A stretch of DNA of 64,000 bases, from positions 124,001 through 188,000 of the forward strand of contig JAUIJA010000001.1 in the NCBI GenBank assembly GCA_030431055.1. Direction: 5' to 3'. Below, piece after piece: positions 34,729-43,423 of this stretch. Each line of letters starts with the position of its first letter. Position 1 is the first letter of the stretch. Both the position numbers and the translations under genes were made by a program. The stretch is from Bacteroidia bacterium (GTDB taxonomy: Bacteria; Bacteroidota; Bacteroidia; Flavobacteriales; Flavobacteriaceae). Under the pieces are notes generated by a model. It was given only the letters and a program-made list of their open reading frames with translations. It was not told where the DNA came from and ran no database searches.

Positions 34729-35496
34729 ATGCGACGCCCTTTAATTCTAGTAACTAACGACGATAGTATTGTTTCACCAGGAATTCGAACATTAATTAGT
34801 GTAATGAAAGAAATTGGCGATGTTATTGTGGTTGCTCCTGATAGTCCACAAAGTGCAATGGGACATGCTATTACTATCAACAACACTTTACACATTGACA
34901 AAGTTAATCTCGACCCGGAAATTGATCACGAATATAGTTGTTCAGGAACTCCTGTTGACTGTGTTAAAATGGCCGTTCATGAAATCTTAAAACGCAAACC
35001 CGATTTATGTGTTTCTGGAATTAATCACGGTTCAAATTCCTCTATAAATGTAATTTACTCTGGAACCATGAGTGCCGCTGTTGAAGCTGGTATTGAAGGA
35101 ATTCCTGCTATTGGTTTTTCTCATTTAGATTACAGTTGGGAAACCGATTTTTCTCCAACAAAAAGACATGTTAAAAAAATTGCTCTAGAAGTGTTAAAAA
35201 ATGGTTTACCAGAAGGCGTTGTTTTAAATGTAAACTTCCCTAAAAGCGAAAAAGGAGAAATTAAAGGTGTTAAAGTTTGCCGACAAGCAAAAGCAATGTG
35301 GGTTGAAGAATTTGATAAACGTACAAATCCGCAAGGAAAAGAATATTATTGGTTAACAGGAGAATTTGTTAATCAAGACAAAGGACAAGATACAGATGAA
35401 TATGCACTTGAAAATGGCTATGTTTCTGTTGTTCCTGTGCAATTTGATTTAACTGCTCATCACGCAATACAAACCATTAATAATTGGGATATATAA
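34729..35496 (+). CDS. surE: 5'-nucleotidase / survival protein SurE
   Basis: A 255-residue metal-dependent nucleotidase that dephosphorylates nucleoside 5'- and 3'-monophosphates. Diagnostic motifs are ILVTNDDSIVSPGI at the N-terminus (metal-binding DD), APDSPQSAMGHAIT and SGINHGSNSSINVIYSGT. Length is normal. It leads a plus-strand run of closely spaced genes: a small membrane protein 2 bp after it, lpxB one base further on, and then the NlpC/P60 and comEC genes. The arrangement implies a single transcript into lpxB. No clear TAnnTTTG box is seen upstream, only a TAATTTAG variant. Confidence 0.95.
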   Translation: MRRPLILVTNDDSIVSPGIRTLISVMKEIGDVIVVAPDSPQSAMGHAITINNTLHIDKVNLDPEIDHEYSCSGTPVDCVKMAVHEILKRKPDLCVSGINHGSNSSINVIYSGTMSAAVEAGIEGIPAIGFSHLDYSWETDFSPTKRHVKKIALEVLKNGLPEGVVLNVNFPKSEKGEIKGVKVCRQAKAMWVEEFDKRTNPQGKEYYWLTGEFVNQDKGQDTDEYALENGYVSVVPVQFDLTAHHAIQTINNWDI

Positions 35497-35498
35497 TT

Positions 35499-35777
35499 AT
35501 GGATAAAAAAGATTTGTTTATCGGTTTATTTCTAGGATTGGTTGTTGGACTAATTGGAACTGCCGTAGTAATTATACTAATGACTGCATCTGGAACTTCA
35601 ATTACTGAAGGTTATTATTATATGAAAAGTTCAGGATCAATTGGAAAAGTAATTACTTTAGGAGCGATTCCTAATTTGCTCTTGTTTTTTGTGTTACTTA
35701 AAAAAAACAAAGATTTAATGGCACGTGGTATAATACTTGCTTTGTTTGTGTTAACAATCATTACATTAGTATTATAA
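35499..35777 (+). CDS. Small three-helix membrane protein of unknown function
   Basis: The ATG at 35499 gives 92 residues and avoids overlap with surE, which an upstream start would cause. Three hydrophobic segments are visible: LFIGLFLGLVVGLIGTAVVI (~5-27), a helix around VITLGAIPNLLLFFVLL and a C-terminal GIILALFVLTIITLVL. Between the first two is a short polar loop (TEGYYYMKSSGS). No enzymatic motif is present. It sits exactly between surE and lpxB with gaps of 2 and 1 bp, so it is tightly co-translated with lipid A synthesis. I do not recognise a named family; context suggests an envelope role but proves nothing. Confidence 0.8.
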   Translation: MDKKDLFIGLFLGLVVGLIGTAVVIILMTASGTSITEGYYYMKSSGSIGKVITLGAIPNLLLFFVLLKKNKDLMARGIILALFVLTIITLVL

Positions 35778-35778
35778 T

Positions 35779-36894
35779 ATGAAATACTACATTATAGCAG
35801 GAGAAGCATCGGGTGATTTACACGGTTCTAATTTAATGAAAGCGCTTTATAAAGAAGATGCAAATGCTGAAATTAGATTTTGGGGTGGCGATTTAATGGA
35901 AAATGTTGGCGGAACTTTAGTAAAGCATTATCGTGATCTAGCTTTTATGGGTTTTATAGAAGTTTTATTCAACCTAAAAACCATTTTAAACAATATTAAA
36001 TTCTGTAAAAAAGATATAGAAGAATTTAATCCAGATGCTATAATTTTTATTGATTACCCAGGTTTTAATATGCGAATTGCTTCTTGGGCAAAACAAAAAG
36101 GAATTCCTACACATTATTATATTTCGCCACAAATTTGGGCTTGGAAAGAAAATCGGATTAAAGCAATTAAGCGCGATTTCGATTATATGTACGTAATTCT
36201 TCCGTTTGAAAAAGATTTCTACGAAAACAAACATAATTATGCTGTTGATTTTGTTGGTCATCCATTGATTGATGCTATTGAAAATAGAAAAACGGTAAAT
36301 GCTGATGATTTTAAAAAAGAACACAAACTCGACGAAAAACCAATAATCGCATTGTTACCAGGAAGTAGAAAACAAGAAATCAACACTAAATTGAAAATTA
36401 TGATTTCTGCGGTTAACGATTTTCCTGATTATCAATTTGTAATTGCTGGTGCGCCAAGTCAAGATTATGAAATTTACGAACCGTATTTACAAAACAAAAA
36501 CGTTCATTTTATTTCGAATAAAACCTATGATTTATTGAGTGTTTCTCACGCTGCTTTAGTAACATCTGGAACAGCAACTTTGGAAACTGCTTTATTTAAA
36601 GTCCCAGAAGTAGTTTGCTACAAAGGAAGTTGGATTTCATACCAAATTGCGAAGCGAATTATTACTTTAAAGTATATTTCGTTAGTAAATTTAATAATGG
36701 ATAAAGAAGTTGTAAAAGAGTTAATTCAAGGTGAATTAAACACAAAAAATCTGAAATTAGAATTAAATAAAATTTTAGAAGGAAAACACCGTGAAACAAT
36801 GCTTGAAAACTTCGATTTATTAGAAGAAAAGTTAGGCGGAATTGGCGCCAGTGAAAAAACTGCACAATTAATTGTTTCGCGAATAAAAAAATAA
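35779..36894 (+). CDS. lpxB: Lipid-A-disaccharide synthase
   Basis: LpxB joins UDP-2,3-diacylglucosamine and lipid X to form the lipid A disaccharide at the inner membrane. The 371-residue protein shows the GT19 signatures: MKYYIIAGEASGDLHGSNLM at the N-terminus, FIDYPGFNMRIASWAK, HYYISPQIWAWKENRIK, FVGHPLID, ALLPGSRKQEI and the nucleotide-binding VTSGTATLETALFKVPEVV. All are intact and length is normal. Start follows the small membrane gene by one base. The presence of lpxB shows a lipid A-bearing outer membrane. Confidence 0.97.
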   Translation: MKYYIIAGEASGDLHGSNLMKALYKEDANAEIRFWGGDLMENVGGTLVKHYRDLAFMGFIEVLFNLKTILNNIKFCKKDIEEFNPDAIIFIDYPGFNMRIASWAKQKGIPTHYYISPQIWAWKENRIKAIKRDFDYMYVILPFEKDFYENKHNYAVDFVGHPLIDAIENRKTVNADDFKKEHKLDEKPIIALLPGSRKQEINTKLKIMISAVNDFPDYQFVIAGAPSQDYEIYEPYLQNKNVHFISNKTYDLLSVSHAALVTSGTATLETALFKVPEVVCYKGSWISYQIAKRIITLKYISLVNLIMDKEVVKELIQGELNTKNLKLELNKILEGKHRETMLENFDLLEEKLGGIGASEKTAQLIVSRIKK

Positions 36895-36921
36895 TTCTAT
36901 TTTAGCCCAAAAGCTTGTTTG

Positions 36922-37530
36922 ATGATGAAAAGAATAGTTTTAAGTCTTATTGTTAGTGTTTTTTTAATTGGATGTAAATCTTCTAAAATAGTAACTTCTA
37001 AAGAAGAAGCGATTGAAAGAGGAATTTATGATTATGATAATTCTACGGTAAGTACAAAAAAACCCACAAAGAAAAGCTCAAACACGACTTATACTGAAGA
37101 GAAAAAATCTTCTATAAACACTTCTACAATAAACAAAAGCTCTTCAAGTTTAAATCAGAAAATTATCGATGATGCTTTAGAGTTTTTAGGCGTTCGTTAT
37201 CGTACTGGTGGAACAAATAAAAGAGGAGTTGATTGTTCTGGATTGGTTTTTACTGCTTACGGAAATAATGATGTAAAATTACCTCGAACATCAATCGATA
37301 TGTCGCGTCATGGAAAAAAAGTAAGCAAACGAAATGCCGAACCTGGCGATTTAATTTTCTTTAAAACAAACGGAAGAAGTAAAATTAATCACGTAGGAAT
37401 TATTACTGAAATAAATTCTGACGAAATAAAGTTTGTTCATGCTTCTACAAGTCGCGGTGTTATTGTTTCTTCCACTTCTGAAAATTATTACAATAAAGCT
37501 TTTGCCCAAATAAACAGAGTTATTAACTAA
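36922..37530 (+). CDS. NlpC/P60 family cell-wall endopeptidase, lipoprotein
   Basis: ATG at 36922 gives 202 residues (a second ATG follows immediately). A lipobox, SVFLIGC, anchors it to a membrane. A serine/threonine/lysine-rich linker spans ~20-75. The NlpC/P60 (C40) catalytic domain follows: Cys in RGVDCSGLVF, His in INHVGIITE, and a third polar residue in FVHAST. Such enzymes hydrolyse bonds in peptidoglycan stem peptides and take part in wall remodelling or cell separation. It is 27 bp after lpxB and 11 bp before comEC, and could be transcribed with both. Confidence 0.92.
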   Translation: MMKRIVLSLIVSVFLIGCKSSKIVTSKEEAIERGIYDYDNSTVSTKKPTKKSSNTTYTEEKKSSINTSTINKSSSSLNQKIIDDALEFLGVRYRTGGTNKRGVDCSGLVFTAYGNNDVKLPRTSIDMSRHGKKVSKRNAEPGDLIFFKTNGRSKINHVGIITEINSDEIKFVHASTSRGVIVSSTSENYYNKAFAQINRVIN

Positions 37531-37541
37531 CCGAATTTCGT

Positions 37542-39554
37542 GTGAAAGTATTTACTTATCCATTAATTCCTTTCACGCTAAGCTTTATTTTTGGCATTAT
37601 TTGTAATCGGTTTTTTAACTTTGATTACACCCAATTAGCTTTTCCTTTTTTAGTTATTTGCGGAATATTTTTCTTCTTTTGGTACAAAACCAAAAATTCA
37701 TGGAAACCTAATTTCACATTCGGTTTTTCAACCTATCTTTTTGCTTTTGGTTTAGGATTGTTTATTCAGAGTTTTCATTTTCAACCAAATTCCACTAAGC
37801 ATTATTCTCACACCATTTTCAAACAAGAAAATAATGTAGTAATAGGAATTGTTGAAGCCAACTTAAAACCAACCGCTAAAAACACCAAACATATTATTCG
37901 GATTAATTCGGTTAACGGAGAAGAATATTTTGGAAATCTATTGGTTTTTATTTCAAAAGAAGCGGAAAAAAATATTATTCCTGGTGATGAAATTATCTTC
38001 AATTCTGATTTTATCAAAATTCCGAAAAACTTTAATCCATATCAATTTGATTATGCTAAGTATTTAGAAAACAAGAATATTTTTCATGAAGTTTTCTTAA
38101 AACCAAATGAGTTATTCGTTGGAAAACATCACAACAATTGGGGTTCATTTTGGTTTACTTCGCAACAAAAATTAACTAATAGTTTTAACCAACATTCATT
38201 TGACAAGAAAACGCAAGCGATTATTAATGCTTTACTTTTTGGACAACGAAAATTATTAGATAAAGAAACACTAACTACCTATTCAAACGCTGGAATTATA
38301 CATATTTTAGCCATTTCAGGTTTGCATGTAGGAATTTTATATTTATTACTCATAAGCTTATTAAAACCGCTAAAAAGAGTTAAAAAAGGAAAATTCATTG
38401 AACTAACTGTAACCTTAACTTTCTTGTGGAGTTTTGCTATTTTAACAGGATTATCGGCTTCGGTAACGCGAGCGGTTACGATGTTTTCAATTTTAGCTTT
38501 TGGACGATTTTTAAACCGAGATTCAAGTACTTACAACACTATCGCTTTTTCAGCTTTATTGTTATTGCTTTTTAATCCTAATTTTATTTTTGATGTCGGT
38601 TTTCAAATGAGTTACGCTGCTGTTTTAGCAATAGTTTCTTTCAATCCGTTTTTCAAATATTTTAAATTCGGGAAATCTAAAACTGTACATTTTTTTACTG
38701 ATATTGTTTTAGTTTCGCTGGCTGCACAAATTGGCGTTTTACCGTTAAGTTTGTATTATTTCAACCAATTTCCAGCGTTGTTTTTAATGGCAAACATTGT
38801 GATTATTCCACTTACAATTGCGATACTTTGGTTGGGAATTACAACCTTAGCACTCAACTTTATTTTTCCAAAATTGGCCTTACTTATCGGTTCAGCTTTA
38901 GAAATTTGTATTAAAACTATGAATACTTATGCCGAATGGATTTCAAGTTTTGATGGTTTTGTTTTTAGAAACATTTCGTTCAGTTTGAGTTTATGTGTTT
39001 TCGCTTACATAGTTATTATCGCTTTTATTCTTTGGTGTTACCAAAAAAATAGCAAACAGTTTTACTATTTTTTAATTAGTTTGGTTTGTTTCCAAATACT
39101 TTACATCGGTATTCTATTTGCATCTAAAAACGAATCGGAATTTATTTTCTTTAATAGTAAAAAGGGTTTGATTAGTGTAAAAAATAATGATAAAATTCAA
39201 CTTTTTACTGATGATGTAGAAATTAATTCAGAAAATATAACCGATTATAAAAGAGGAACTTTTTCAGATGAAGTTTTCATTTCAAAACTTCAAAATGTAT
39301 ACAGCTATAGAAATAAAAACATCTTAGTTATTGATAGTTTGTATTTTAAAATTCCTGAAAAACCAGACATTATTTTTATTACCAATAATGCTACGATAAA
39401 CTTAGAAAGAGTTTTACAAAACAATAATCCAGAAATTGTAATTGCTGATAATAGTAATCCGTTTTATAAAATTGAGCAATGGAAAGCAACGTGTAGAAAA
39501 AGAAAAATCCCTTTCCATGCAACTGCCGAAAAGGGATATTATCTATTAAAATAA
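37542..39554 (+). CDS. comEC: ComEC/Rec2 family DNA-uptake channel protein
   Basis: A 670-residue polytopic membrane protein starting with GTG at 37542. After two N-terminal helices comes a periplasmic OB-like domain (~95-200, NLLVFISKEAEKNIIPGDEI). The competence core follows, with LLFGQRKLLDKET, NAGIIHILAISGLHVGILYLLL and LTGLSASVTRAVTMFS, all typical of ComEC. It ends in a soluble C-terminal segment of ~150 residues (from ~515). ComEC forms the inner-membrane channel for single-stranded DNA during transformation, and is also kept in organisms not shown to be competent. The C-terminal domain is short and lacks a clear metallo-beta-lactamase HxHxDH motif, so the nuclease part appears absent. 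Confidence 0.9.
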   Translation: MKVFTYPLIPFTLSFIFGIICNRFFNFDYTQLAFPFLVICGIFFFFWYKTKNSWKPNFTFGFSTYLFAFGLGLFIQSFHFQPNSTKHYSHTIFKQENNVVIGIVEANLKPTAKNTKHIIRINSVNGEEYFGNLLVFISKEAEKNIIPGDEIIFNSDFIKIPKNFNPYQFDYAKYLENKNIFHEVFLKPNELFVGKHHNNWGSFWFTSQQKLTNSFNQHSFDKKTQAIINALLFGQRKLLDKETLTTYSNAGIIHILAISGLHVGILYLLLISLLKPLKRVKKGKFIELTVTLTFLWSFAILTGLSASVTRAVTMFSILAFGRFLNRDSSTYNTIAFSALLLLLFNPNFIFDVGFQMSYAAVLAIVSFNPFFKYFKFGKSKTVHFFTDIVLVSLAAQIGVLPLSLYYFNQFPALFLMANIVIIPLTIAILWLGITTLALNFIFPKLALLIGSALEICIKTMNTYAEWISSFDGFVFRNISFSLSLCVFAYIVIIAFILWCYQKNSKQFYYFLISLVCFQILYIGILFASKNESEFIFFNSKKGLISVKNNDKIQLFTDDVEINSENITDYKRGTFSDEVFISKLQNVYSYRNKNILVIDSLYFKIPEKPDIIFITNNATINLERVLQNNNPEIVIADNSNPFYKIEQWKATCRKRKIPFHATAEKGYYLLK

Positions 39555-39560
39555 ATTCTT

Positions 39561-40028
39561 TTAAGATTTTTTCAGAATTCTATTTGCTTTCGATAACCAA
39601 ACATCAGAACCTCCACGTTCATAGCCAATATTACCCATAGCATCTAAATTTACTTTTTTACCTTCTTTTAAAACCGGATTTACAAACCAAATCGTTGGGT
39701 AACCTGTTACACCAAACATCTGTTGCATATTGTAATTCTGTTTTCTTAATTCTGGAGATTGAGGTGTTCTTCTTGGAAAATCTAATTCTACTAAAACTAC
39801 ATTTTCAGAAGCCCATTTTGCAAATTCTGGTTTATGAAAAACCTCTTTTTGCAAGCGGATACACCATCCACACCAATCAGAACCGGTAAAAAAGAATAGC
39901 AATGGTTTCTTTTCGTCTAACGCAATTTTAGCAGCATCTGAAACATCAGTATGCCATTTCAATTCTTGCGCTTGCATAGCAAAACTCGATAAAAATAAAA
40001 CCGTAACAATTATAAACTTCTTCATCAT
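39561..40028 (-). CDS. Exported thioredoxin-like protein
   Basis: A 155-residue protein with a signal peptide (MKKFIIVTVLFLSSFAMQAQ, second Met at 40025 equally possible). The active site is CGWC within FTGSDWCGWCIRLQKE, a vicinal dithiol as in DUF255/thioredoxin-7 proteins. The cis-proline strand GYPTIWFVN is present. It probably reduces or rearranges disulfides in periplasmic proteins. It converges on comEC with 6 bp between the stop codons and lies 49 bp downstream of the POT transporter gene on the same strand. No dedicated partner is seen. Confidence 0.9.
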   Translation of the reverse strand: MMKKFIIVTVLFLSSFAMQAQELKWHTDVSDAAKIALDEKKPLLFFFTGSDWCGWCIRLQKEVFHKPEFAKWASENVVLVELDFPRRTPQSPELRKQNYNMQQMFGVTGYPTIWFVNPVLKEGKKVNLDAMGNIGYERGGSDVWLSKANRILKKS

Positions 40029-40077
40029 TTAATATTTTTATTCAAAAGTAGACAAAAAGAATGCCAACTTTTGTAAC

Positions 40078-41880
40078 CTACTTAACTCCGTGCATTAATT
40101 TTTTAAGAACAGGGTTTAAAGCAATTACTAATAAACCTGCTATTGTAGGCACAATTGTAAAAATTAAGAAGAATGTAGACAAGCTATATTCTTTTGTTAT
40201 ATTTTCGATTTGTCCACCTAAAACAGCTGCTAATTTGTTACCAATTGCAATAGCTAAATACCACATACCAAACATAAAAGCGATCATACGAGCTGGAACC
40301 AATTTTGACACATAAGACAGCCCTACTGGTGAAATACAAAGCTCTCCAAGTGTATGGAATAAATATGCTAAAATTAACCAAATCATACTTACTTTAACAC
40401 CATCTGTAATACCGTAAGCACCAAAAGCTAACAATCCGAAACCAATTGCCATAATAATTAAACCTAAACCATATTTTACAGCCGCAGATGGATTGTATTT
40501 AGAATCCCACCATTTTGAGAACACATTAGCAAAAGCAATAATAAAGAATGAGTTTAAAATACTAAACCAAGAAACTGTTATTTCAGAAGCTTCGGCAGTA
40601 AATTCACGACCTAACATCCAAAGCACTACAGCCCATACTCCAGCGAAACAAATTGCCAAAACAATATTAGAACCTAAAATTTTACTTTTAGTTTCCTTGG
40701 CTAATAAAATTAAAACCCAAGTAATGATTGCTAATGGAATAACTGTAAGTAATGTGTTTACAATATTAAAAATATCTTGAGCGCTTCCTGTTAAAACTCT
40801 ATCTACATTATCTCGAGCAAAAAGTACTAATGAAGTTGCTCCTTGTTCGAAACTCATCCAAAAGAAAACCGTAAAAAAGGCAAAAATAATTACTGCAATC
40901 ATTCTGTCTCTTACTACAGCTGCATAGCGAATAATTCTTGAAATTACTAAAAACAAAAACACAACTAAACCAAATAAAACAGCAGTATATTGTCCCTCTA
41001 ATATTTCAATATGATTTCCAAATAAAGAAAAATCTCGCATTTCAAACGCTTTAAACAAATCGATTCCTCCTATTTTAGAAAGTGGATCATTTATAGCATA
41101 ACCTAAACCAATTATTGATGAAATTAAAATTAAAATTTTATCTATTGTTGTAAACGGATTTAAATTTTCTACTTGTTTTTCTTCATCATTTTCATCAATT
41201 ACTATTCCGTCAACAGTTTCTGTTGCCAATTGCTTTTTAGGAACATCTCCTATTGTTCCAAATAATGGTTTTGCTAACCAAAATTGAAGTGTACCTAATA
41301 ACATAAAAATTCCAGCCAATCCGAATCCCCAGCTCCAACCTATTTTCTCAGCTAAATAACCACACAACATCATTCCGAAAAATGCTCCAGCATTTACACC
41401 CATGTAAAAGATAGTATATGCTCCATCTTTTTTCTCAGGTAAATCTTTATACATTTCAGAAATAATAGAAGTCATATTAGGCTTAAAGAAACCTGTACCA
41501 ATTACTAATAAAGCAAGTCCCATATACAACCAAAACTCCGTTTCAATTGCCATGGCTGCGTGACCCAATGTCATGATTAACGCACCTAAAACAACTGCCC
41601 AGCGATACCCAGTAACTTTATCAGCAATAACTCCACCTAGAATAGGTGTTAAATAAAGTAACATAGCATAAGTACCAAATAAAGCTCCTGCGTTTTCTGC
41701 AGACCATTCCCAACCAGGATTTGCTCCTATTGCAGCTGCTGTTAAAAAGTTTATTAATAATACACGCATTCCATAAAAGGAAAAACGCTCCCACATTTCG
41801 GTAAAAAATAAAACAAATAATCCACTAGGATGTCCTAATACTTTGCTTTTAAAAAATTGATCTGATGTTGTTTGACTCAT
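40078..41880 (-). CDS. POT/PTR2 family proton-dependent oligopeptide transporter
   Basis: A 600-residue major-facilitator protein. The POT family motif is near the N-terminus: FFTEMWERFSFYGMR (ExxERFxxYG, needed for proton coupling). The second signature is in TIFYMGVNAGAFFGMMLCGYLAE. About 14 helices are expected, with an acidic cytoplasmic insertion (~205-240, VIDENDEEKQVENLN). It imports di- and tripeptides with protons. It is the third gene of a minus-strand operon, 15 bp after a second POT gene and downstream of a dipeptidyl peptidase, so exported peptides are trimmed and then taken up. Confidence 0.95.
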   Translation of the reverse strand: MSQTTSDQFFKSKVLGHPSGLFVLFFTEMWERFSFYGMRVLLINFLTAAAIGANPGWEWSAENAGALFGTYAMLLYLTPILGGVIADKVTGYRWAVVLGALIMTLGHAAMAIETEFWLYMGLALLVIGTGFFKPNMTSIISEMYKDLPEKKDGAYTIFYMGVNAGAFFGMMLCGYLAEKIGWSWGFGLAGIFMLLGTLQFWLAKPLFGTIGDVPKKQLATETVDGIVIDENDEEKQVENLNPFTTIDKILILISSIIGLGYAINDPLSKIGGIDLFKAFEMRDFSLFGNHIEILEGQYTAVLFGLVVFLFLVISRIIRYAAVVRDRMIAVIIFAFFTVFFWMSFEQGATSLVLFARDNVDRVLTGSAQDIFNIVNTLLTVIPLAIITWVLILLAKETKSKILGSNIVLAICFAGVWAVVLWMLGREFTAEASEITVSWFSILNSFFIIAFANVFSKWWDSKYNPSAAVKYGLGLIIMAIGFGLLAFGAYGITDGVKVSMIWLILAYLFHTLGELCISPVGLSYVSKLVPARMIAFMFGMWYLAIAIGNKLAAVLGGQIENITKEYSLSTFFLIFTIVPTIAGLLVIALNPVLKKLMHGVK

Positions 41881-41895
41881 AAAAATAATTTTATT

Positions 41896-43422
41896 TTAAT
41901 GTACGTTACCCATTAATTTATTTAAAACAGGTGCTAAAAGTAAGGCAATTATTCCAGCTCCAATAGCATAATGCGAAATAATTTCGAAACCATCTGTGTA
42001 TAATGCTAAGGTTTGCATTCCTCCCGTTACTTCTTGAGAACCTTCAACTGCCAGTTTTTTTGAAATAAAACCTACAATCTGAAAAGCATAAGCCGAGGAT
42101 AAAAACCAAATTCCCATCATAAAAGCAACAATACGCTTTGGAGATAAATCTGTGATTTTTGACAATCCTACTGGTGACATAAATAATTCTCCTATTGAAA
42201 GAATAAAATACATTATCATTAAATAAGCGAATGGAACCATTCCTTCAGCATTTGCATCGTGCTTACTTAACGATAAAATATAAAAACTTAAACCTGCAAA
42301 TAGCAACCCTAATCCAAATTTTATAGGAGTTCTAGGATTTAATTTCTTTCTACTTAAAAATGCCCAAAACAAAGAAATAGGAATTGATAATGCAATAATA
42401 ACTAAAGAATTCAAGGAATTCGTTTGACTTGCATTCATAATTCCAACTAAATCTACATTTCTATCTGCAAATAAAGTAATTACACTTCCTGAAAGTTCAT
42501 GGAAACCCCAAAATAAAGACATAAAAACAGTAATTGTAATGGCTACTATTAATTTCTTTCTTTCATCTGAAGTGGCATCTTTTAAAACTTTTATTAAAAA
42601 GATAATAATTCCAACGCCTATTATTTTAAACAATAAATTTACCGCGTTTTGATCTCCCAACCAAGTTCCTTCTTGCCCTAAAGATTTGTAACTATAAAGT
42701 AAAAAAGCAATTACTGGCACTGTTAGAAAAGATAAAACTGGAATAGCTTTTTTAGCATCAAACCCTAAAATATTAGGCAAATTTTCATTAGGAGCCATTC
42801 CTTTTTCACCAAAAACATTTGTTCTAATTCCGTTCCAAAAAGCCAACAATCCTAATAACATTCCAAATCCGGCTAAACCAAAACCATAATGCCAACCATA
42901 AGTTTCTCCTAACCATCCACATAACAATGGAGAAGCAAAAGCACCTATATTAATTCCCATGTAGAAAATAGTAAATCCTGAGTCTTTCCTTGGATCTCCA
43001 TCTTCATATAATGAACCTACAAATGTTGAAATATTTGGTTTAAAAAAACCATTACCTACAACAATAAAAGCTAAAGCCATGAAGAAGGCAATATCGTTTT
43101 CAATAGCTAAAACAAAATGACCAATTGCCATTAAAATTCCTCCTAAAAATATAGAAGCACGCATTCCAAGAATTTTATCGGAAATTCTACCACCAATTAC
43201 TGTTGAAGCGTACACTAAAGAACCATAAGAAGCATAAACCGCTGCTGCTGCAATGTCTTTATCTTCAAAAGCTTTAAAGATTTCTTTAACCATATAAAGC
43301 ATCAATAAAGCTCTCATCCCATAGAAACTAAAACGTTCCCATAGCTCTGCAAAAAACAGATAAAATAACCCTTTTGGATGTCCGAATAATTCTTGTGATT
43401 TATTTGTCGTAATATCGCTCAT
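41896..43422 (-). CDS. POT/PTR2 family proton-dependent oligopeptide transporter (paralog)
   Basis: A 508-residue paralog of the neighbouring transporter. The N-terminal signature is FFAELWERFSFYGMRALLML, and TIFYMGINIGAFASPLLCGW gives the PTR2 second signature. About 12-14 helices. It lacks the long acidic loop of its neighbour. It starts directly after the DPP IV gene (one base between stop and start) and is followed after 15 bp by the larger paralog, so all three are one operon. Two paralogs suggest different peptide length or affinity ranges, which is inference. Confidence 0.95.
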   Translation of the reverse strand: MSDITTNKSQELFGHPKGLFYLFFAELWERFSFYGMRALLMLYMVKEIFKAFEDKDIAAAAVYASYGSLVYASTVIGGRISDKILGMRASIFLGGILMAIGHFVLAIENDIAFFMALAFIVVGNGFFKPNISTFVGSLYEDGDPRKDSGFTIFYMGINIGAFASPLLCGWLGETYGWHYGFGLAGFGMLLGLLAFWNGIRTNVFGEKGMAPNENLPNILGFDAKKAIPVLSFLTVPVIAFLLYSYKSLGQEGTWLGDQNAVNLLFKIIGVGIIIFLIKVLKDATSDERKKLIVAITITVFMSLFWGFHELSGSVITLFADRNVDLVGIMNASQTNSLNSLVIIALSIPISLFWAFLSRKKLNPRTPIKFGLGLLFAGLSFYILSLSKHDANAEGMVPFAYLMIMYFILSIGELFMSPVGLSKITDLSPKRIVAFMMGIWFLSSAYAFQIVGFISKKLAVEGSQEVTGGMQTLALYTDGFEIISHYAIGAGIIALLLAPVLNKLMGNVH

Positions 43423-43423
43423 A

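Noticed and set aside
38017..39554. ComEC as part of a DNA-uptake island
   Set aside because: The flanks are an NlpC/P60 lipoprotein and a thioredoxin-like gene. No pilus or comEA gene is adjacent, so only the single gene is claimed.
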